64,000 bases of DNA from Hymenobacter pini (GTDB lineage: Bacteria > Bacteroidota > Bacteroidia > Cytophagales > Hymenobacteraceae), in contig NZ_JAIZZH010000001.1 in the NCBI RefSeq assembly GCF_020421205.1, forward strand, positions 1,099,691-1,163,690. The letters run 5' to 3'. Shown here piece after piece: positions 60,092 through 64,000 of this stretch (the first letter of the stretch is position 1; the number at the start of each line of letters is the position of its first letter). The position numbers and the translations under genes are program-made. Below the pieces are notes generated by a model, which made no database searches, was not told where the DNA came from, and saw nothing but the letters and a program-made list of their open reading frames with translations.

Positions 60092-60622
60092 GTGCAGCCT
60101 TCATCCTCCAGCCCTTCCGTTACTGCCCCGCCCGAAGCACCCCAAAGCTGGTGGCGCCGCCGCCTGGTGCAGCCGTTGCTTAACCTGCTGAAGCAGGGCC
60201 TCACCCCGCATCAATTGGCCCTGACGGTGGTAATTGGCACGGCAGCCGGCCTGATTCCGGTGCTGGGTACCACCACGGTGCTCGCCACGGCTGCCGCCAT
60301 GCGGCTGCGCCTGAACGTGGCTGCCGCTCTGCTAATTGCGCACCTGTGGAGCCCCGTGCAGCTGCTGCTCATGATTCCGCTGCTGACGCTGGGCTCCCGC
60401 ATGTGGGGCAGCAGTGGCCCGGCCCTGACGCTGGCGAAAGTGGAACACCTCTTTACCCACGACCTGCTGGGGGCGTTTCATTTGCTGTGGCATTCTATGG
60501 TGGGGGCGCTGGCCCTGTGGGCTGTCGGGTGCTGCGTCCTCGGTCCGTTGCTGTACTTCGGGCTCCGGCCAATACTGGCGCGGGTAATGAGCCGCCGGGC
60601 CGCCGAGGAAATTCAAGCCTGA
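60092..60622 (+). CDS. DUF2062 membrane protein
   Basis: The 176-residue protein matches DUF2062: WWRRRLVQPLLNLLKQGLTP, then helices with LALTVVIGTAAGLIPVLGTT and NVAAALLIAHLWSPVQLLLM, and a third hydrophobic stretch (about 130-155). The GxxxGLxPxxG and N-x8-WxP segments are family features. The function is unknown; some relatives are fused to glycosyltransferases. The start is GTG at 60092, with no ATG nearby in frame. A strong terminator follows 15 bp after the stop. Confidence 0.85.
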   Translation: MQPSSSSPSVTAPPEAPQSWWRRRLVQPLLNLLKQGLTPHQLALTVVIGTAAGLIPVLGTTTVLATAAAMRLRLNVAAALLIAHLWSPVQLLLMIPLLTLGSRMWGSSGPALTLAKVEHLFTHDLLGAFHLLWHSMVGALALWAVGCCVLGPLLYFGLRPILARVMSRRAAEEIQA

Positions 60623-60637
60623 ACAGACACCTGCAAA

Positions 60638-60673
60638 AAAGAGGCCCCGCCGTAACTACGGCGGGGCCTCTTT
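60638..60673. terminator. Bidirectional intrinsic terminator
   Basis: Arms 60638-60654 and 60657-60673 are perfect 17-bp complements with AAA/TTT ends. It separates the DUF2062 gene (plus) from the SseB-like gene (minus). Confidence 0.9.
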
Positions 60674-60680
60674 CATATAC

Positions 60681-60708
60681 ACTAAGCACTAAGCACTAAG
60701 CACTAAGC
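60681..60708. repeat. Four perfect tandem copies of ACTAAGC
   Basis: Four exact 7-bp units run from 60681 to 60708. The last unit includes the stop codon of the SseB-like gene (60703-60705, minus). Copy number in such a short repeat may vary between strains. Confidence 0.85.
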
Positions 60709-61695
60709 TTCAGCGCGCTTGTACACGGGCTCCGAGTTAAGCAGGTACTGTACCAGCGGCTCCTCCGAGGTAGTGTCAATCAGCATCATGTCAACAAACT
60801 GGTTTTCGACGATGTTGCCCTGGATAACCGGGCCCAACTCCTGCAGGAACGCGGGGTCTTGGTCATCGGTTTGGAAAGCCAGCAGCAGGCGGCTTTCCTG
60901 GGGGTTGTGCTGCATGCGCATTTCGGTGAGGTACACGGCCTGCACTTTCTCATTGCCGGCGCTGTACTCGCGCAGGGCGTCTTTGAGTGCGGTGGGCTCT
61001 GGCTCCGGGTCGTGCAGCGACACCTGGATATCCTGCTGCGGAGGGGCTTCAAACAGCTGACCCGCTAGCAGCGCATCAATTTCGGGGGCTTCCAGCAGCT
61101 TACCTACGGCCGAGAAGGGATTCAGGGCGCAGTCGGCGCCTTTCACCATTGTGAAGAAGTCGTGGCCGCGCAGGCGCATGAAGGCTACACTGCCCTCAGG
61201 CACGGCGCCGTTGTCAAAAATACGCTCGGGAGCAGTGAAAACGGCAATTTTACCGTCGTGCAACGCCTGGAGCTGAATTTCCATGCCTTCGGTGGGCGTG
61301 ATTTCGCCGGGCTCCTGGTCTTCCTTGGCAGCCATTACCACGGTTACTTCCTCGCCCAGCAGGGCCTGATAGAAGGGGCTGCGGAACTGGGGCTCCATGG
61401 CGGCCTGCATCAGCAGCTGTTCCAGGATGTTGAGGGGCTGGAAATCGGGCATCGGCGGCACAGGCGCGTCGCCTACTCCCGGCAGCGGGATGGGCGGGGC
61501 CGGCGGAATAAACGGAACTGGCGCCGCCGCCGGGGCCGGAGCGGCCGGCATCTGGTAGTTGGAGCCTTTATAGCGGGGGCCGGCGGGCTTATCGGCTCCG
61601 GTGGCGTCGGGCGTGGGAGTGGTGCCGGGAGTGGGAGTAGAGGCGGGAGCGGGGTTGCCCTCGTCTTTCTTTTTCAGGAAGTCAAACAGACCCAT
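60703..61695 (-). CDS. SseB family protein
   Basis: The 330-residue protein begins MGLFDFLKKKDEG, followed by a long Ala/Pro/Thr-rich low-complexity stretch (about 14-85). An SseB N-terminal domain (about 88-215: NILEQLLMQAAMEPQFRSPF, GKIAVFTAPERIFD, GADCALNPFS) and an SseB C-terminal domain (about 220-325: LKDALREYSAGNEKVQAVYL, SRLLLAFQTDDQD) follow. E. coli SseB is linked to serine sensitivity but its mechanism is not known. The proline-rich insert near the N-terminus is longer than in typical members. Its stop lies inside a tandem repeat. Confidence 0.85.
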   Translation of the reverse strand: MGLFDFLKKKDEGNPAPASTPTPGTTPTPDATGADKPAGPRYKGSNYQMPAAPAPAAAPVPFIPPAPPIPLPGVGDAPVPPMPDFQPLNILEQLLMQAAMEPQFRSPFYQALLGEEVTVVMAAKEDQEPGEITPTEGMEIQLQALHDGKIAVFTAPERIFDNGAVPEGSVAFMRLRGHDFFTMVKGADCALNPFSAVGKLLEAPEIDALLAGQLFEAPPQQDIQVSLHDPEPEPTALKDALREYSAGNEKVQAVYLTEMRMQHNPQESRLLLAFQTDDQDPAFLQELGPVIQGNIVENQFVDMMLIDTTSEEPLVQYLLNSEPVYKRAEA

Positions 61696-61756
61696 AACAA
61701 AACAAACAGATGAAGATGCAAGCTAAGCAGGTTTAAGAGAAGATGCACGAAATAGT

Positions 61757-61820
61757 GGTTGGGTAGGTGGGTTGGTGGTTGGGAGGTTAGGTGGGTAGAT
61801 TGTTAGTTGGTTGGGTATTT
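61757..61820 (+). other. G-rich tract with possible quadruplex pattern
   Basis: On the plus strand four GGG runs occur within 61760-61793 (GGGTAGGTGGG, then further TTGGG and GTGGG units). Loops are 5-9 nt, so any quadruplex would be of the loose type. A C-rich counterpart follows the inverted repeat at 61985-62005, extending the palindromic character of this intergenic region. Confidence 0.45.
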
Positions 61821-61984
61821 GGTCATTGCGAGGCGGAGCCGAAGCAATCCGTCCTTTTTAACGCGCTAAACCTTGCTTTGCAGAAATCCCCTGACGCCAG
61901 AACCAGTCATCAAAGGTTTTTGAATAGGTCAGGGAGTTGCACTTCGAAAAGGACGGATTGCTTCGGCTCCGCCTCGCAATGACC
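61821..61984. repeat. Long perfect inverted repeat (related to the GTCAT/GAGC family)
   Basis: Arms 61821-61858 and 61947-61984 are perfect 38-bp complements around an 88-bp centre. The end reads GGTCATTGCGAGGCGGAGCC, keeping the GTCATnnCGAG core of the family. It is the longest perfect inverted repeat in the window and fills most of the 311-bp gap between the SseB-like and LytTR genes. Confidence 0.9.
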
Positions 61985-62006
61985 GTTCAACCACCCAACC
62001 ACCCAA

Positions 62007-62732
62007 CTACGCTTCCGGCTGCTGCCACTGGCGCAGAAATTCCTGCCGGAAGGCGGCCCCGAGGGGTACTACGGCCCCGGCAATGGTAAGCTGGTTACCC
62101 TGCAGCTGCTCAACGCGTTCCAGCGGCACCACAAACGACTTATGCACCCGCAGGAACCGGGCCGGGGGCAGCTCCGTGAGCAGCCGCCGCAGGGTATCGG
62201 GCACTACCAGGCGGCCGGTGGGGGTGTGTACTTTCACGTAGTTGCCGTAGGCCTCCAGGTAGGTAATATCGGCCAGGGGCACGCGGTGGGTGGTGGGGCC
62301 GTCGCGCAGGAGCAGGGCGGCGGGGGCGGCCTGAGGGGCTGCAACCGGGGCGGGCGGGGCCACGGCAGGAGCTGGTTCGGGCGCGGGCAGGCGGGCAATG
62401 GCCTTCAAAAAGCGCGGAAACGGAATGGGCTTGAGCAGATAATCAATGACCCCGTACTCGTAACCTTCGAGGGCAAACTCGCTGAAAGCGGTGGTCAGGA
62501 TTACGCGGGGGGCGTGGGGCAGGGCCCGCAGCAGTTCCAGACCGCTCATTTCGGGCATCTGCACATCCAGCAATACCACATCCACGGGCTGCTGGTGCAG
62601 AAAGGTGAGGGCCTCCACGGCCGTGTAGCAGTGACCGGCCACGCGCAGGTGGGCCACCCGTTCCACGTAGGTTTGCAGCACCTGATGGGCCAGGGGCTCG
62701 TCGTCCACAATCAAAACCTGCAGCGGGGTCAT
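62007..62732 (-). CDS. LytTR-family response regulator
   Basis: The 241-residue protein has a receiver domain (1-118) with phospho-acceptor D56 in DVVLLDVQMPEM, acidic D10/D11, and K in DYLLKPIPF. An Ala/Pro-rich linker (120-145) follows. The LytTR DNA-binding domain (about 148-238) contains ITYLEAYGNYVKVHTPTGRL and FLRVHKSFVVPLERV. It should activate or repress genes when phosphorylated by the kinase encoded just upstream, whose stop it overlaps by 4 bp. The open frame continues to 63650, but only because it is read in a second frame of the kinase gene; the ATG at 62732 is the start. Confidence 0.93.
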   Translation of the reverse strand: MTPLQVLIVDDEPLAHQVLQTYVERVAHLRVAGHCYTAVEALTFLHQQPVDVVLLDVQMPEMSGLELLRALPHAPRVILTTAFSEFALEGYEYGVIDYLLKPIPFPRFLKAIARLPAPEPAPAVAPPAPVAAPQAAPAALLLRDGPTTHRVPLADITYLEAYGNYVKVHTPTGRLVVPDTLRRLLTELPPARFLRVHKSFVVPLERVEQLQGNQLTIAGAVVPLGAAFRQEFLRQWQQPEA

Positions 62733-63748
62733 AGCGAGAGGGTGAGTTGGGTGAGAAAGGCCGACTGGTCGGGGGTGGGGGCGGCGTGCAGGTGGTGGCG
62801 GCCGGGGTAGAGCAGGGCCAGCCGCTGGCGGGTGTTGCTCAGACCGGTGCCGGTGCCGCCGCCCGCGTCGGTGGGCGGGGGCAGGGCGTTGCGCAGTGCT
62901 AGGTGCAGCTGCTGCTGGTGCAGCGTGAGGGCAATTTCCACGAAGCTGCCGCTGGCCCGCCGCGTGCCGTAGGTGAAGGCGTTTTCGATGAGGGCCAGAA
63001 ACAGCAGCGGGGCCACGGTGAGGCCGGCCGCCTCCTCCTCGGGGGGCAGACTCAGCTGCACCGGGCAGCGCGGACCCAGCCGCAGCTCCTGCAGCTGCAC
63101 GTAGCTGCGCAGGTAGTCCAGCTCCTCCTGCAGGGGCACCTGGGCCCGGCGGGTGCTTTCCAGCTGGTAGCGCATCAGCCCCGACAGCGCCAGGAGCATA
63201 TCGGGCGTTTGGGGGCTTTGGGTGAGGCTGAGGGCGTAGAGGCTGTTGAGCGTGTTGAACAGAAAGTGCGGGTTCACCTGGGCCTCCAGCAGCCGCAGCT
63301 GCTGCTCGCGCTCCAGCAGCTGCCGCCGCAGCCGCTGCCGGTGCTGCGCCACCGACCGCCAGATGAGCAGCAGGCCCATGGCTATCAGCATCGTGAACAG
63401 GCAGTTGACGGCGGGCTGATGGGCAGCGGCGTGGACCTCGGGCCACAGCAGCCGGCCCGCCACGTGCAGCAGCAGCGTCCAGCCCAGCAGGGCCAGCGCA
63501 TACCAGCCGTAGCGGCCCCGGTCGAACAGGGTGGGTACCAGCCCCAGGTTGTTGCCGTACACCGCCACCATGCTCAGCCCCACCGTTACCAGTACCGCGT
63601 GCTGCAGCTGGGCCAGGTTGCCATTGGGTACCAACGGCAGGGTCCGCCACAGCAGCAGCAACAGTAACCCCCAGATAAATGCGTCGCGGAGGACCAGCCA
63701 GGGCCAGCCAATCCGGGTTGGAGGAAAAGATGCGGAAGTGGAGTGCAT
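62729..63748 (-). CDS. LytS-like sensor histidine kinase (His_kinase family)
   Basis: The 339-residue protein has about four N-terminal membrane helices (20-131) with short loops. The His_kinase domain contains the phospho-acceptor H161 in EAQVNPHFLFNTLNSLYAL, the N box in LIENAFTYG and a G box in GTGTGLSNTRQRL. There is no PAS, GAF or large periplasmic sensor, so the signal is probably sensed in or near the membrane. It overlaps the LytTR regulator gene by 4 bp (ATGA). The pair likely controls nearby or distant envelope genes. The upstream region to 63995 may include both its promoter and that of a divergent gene. Confidence 0.92.
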   Translation of the reverse strand: MHSTSASFPPTRIGWPWLVLRDAFIWGLLLLLLWRTLPLVPNGNLAQLQHAVLVTVGLSMVAVYGNNLGLVPTLFDRGRYGWYALALLGWTLLLHVAGRLLWPEVHAAAHQPAVNCLFTMLIAMGLLLIWRSVAQHRQRLRRQLLEREQQLRLLEAQVNPHFLFNTLNSLYALSLTQSPQTPDMLLALSGLMRYQLESTRRAQVPLQEELDYLRSYVQLQELRLGPRCPVQLSLPPEEEAAGLTVAPLLFLALIENAFTYGTRRASGSFVEIALTLHQQQLHLALRNALPPPTDAGGGTGTGLSNTRQRLALLYPGRHHLHAAPTPDQSAFLTQLTLSL

Positions 63749-63994
63749 AGGAATATGGGGGCAGCGGAAACCGGCTCTGCGAAGGTATCAGCCCGGCGGG
63801 CCGCGCCCAAATGCCCGGGACGATCCACGTTCGTCAGCCGCGGGGCCTTGGTCGTCAGCGGCCGGGCAGGGTTCGTCATTCTCTTTAGGGCCGCAGCCCA
63901 CTGGCGGGCACCTTTGTATCAGTTCTCTGGCCGGCCAGCAGGCCCCGTGGGCTGGTTTCTCCCTTCGTCTCCCTAACCCTTAATCTTTCTCGCT

Positions 63995-64000
63995 ATGAAC
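63995..64000 (+). CDS. Start of a further gene at the window edge (partial)
   Basis: The window ends in ATGAAC, the usual beginning of a coding sequence. CACCTTTG at 63909-63916 is one base from the -7 consensus, with TTTA 21 bp before it. Nothing of the product can be seen. Confidence 0.4.

Noticed and set aside
60681..60708. Tandem ACTAAGC units as a CRISPR array
   Set aside because: Units are 7 bp with no spacers, and there are no cas genes.
62733..63650. Extension of the LytTR regulator frame upstream to 63650
   Set aside because: The extension is Ala/Gly/Pro-rich and overlaps the kinase gene in another frame; the receiver domain begins at the ATG at 62732.

Overview
The window looks like a chromosomal segment of a GC-rich Bacteroidota, most likely a Hymenobacter-like member of the Cytophagales. 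The evidence is Bacteroidota-type families (TIGR02757/DUF2400, DUF5916, DUF4097 pairs behind an ECF sigma factor, LytS/LytTR pair, GH97 SusB-like enzyme), two proteins with C-terminal type IX secretion sorting domains, promoter-like TAnnTTTG boxes, and little visible Shine-Dalgarno sequence. No tRNA, rRNA, CRISPR array, prophage or insertion-sequence transposase was found.

Layout. 1-3.4 kb: tail of a SUI1-type translation factor, a GH97 alpha-glucosidase and a beta-phosphoglucomutase-like HAD phosphatase. 3.4-11.3 kb: mostly housekeeping (kdsB, LysM/DPBB cell-wall protein, TIGR02757 protein, mutS2, rlmF), with two unknown membrane proteins and a thioredoxin-like lipoprotein. 11.4-18.9 kb, minus strand: a secreted phospholipase D-fold protein with a shorter paralogue beside it, murB, an FucP-type sugar transporter, and an archaemetzincin lipoprotein paired with an unknown membrane protein. 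18.9-30.5 kb, mostly plus strand: THUMP RNA methyltransferase, GH13 amylase, copper-storage protein (minus), recQ, DUF2306 protein, a tandem pair of novel lipoproteins, an HTH/S24 repressor-like regulator, pirin and a GAF protein. 30.5-41.2 kb, minus strand: esterase, ACE-type M2 peptidase with a small coupled gene, an MtfA-like peptidase carrying a SEC-C motif, a DUF5916 outer-membrane protein, and an ECF sigma / anti-sigma-HEAT / DUF4097 / DUF4097 operon with overlapping genes.

41.7-57 kb is a polysaccharide locus. A plus-strand GH3 and acyltransferase 3 pair is followed by a minus-strand run: CE1-like esterase, GH30, GH30, SGNH acetylesterase, GH5 with ricin-type lectin and sorting domain, GH30, and an FucP-type transporter. 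A good Bacteroidota promoter lies upstream of the minus run. The content suits breakdown of a decorated beta-glucan (possibly beta-1,6-linked): secreted GH5/GH30 enzymes cut the chain, esterases remove acyl groups, GH3 releases glucose and the MFS protein imports it. There is no SusC/SusD pair in the window, which is unusual for such a locus in this phylum. 57.5-64 kb: DEAD-box helicase, YihY/BrkB protein, DUF2062 protein, SseB-like protein, LytTR regulator and its kinase, and the first codons of a further gene.

Scattered between genes are at least six long inverted repeats sharing GTCAT-n-C-n-GAG-like ends, plus several palindromes built from short repeated words. They look like mobile or REP-like hairpins and are the most striking non-coding feature. 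The HTH/S24 regulator has two palindromes in its upstream region that could be its operators.
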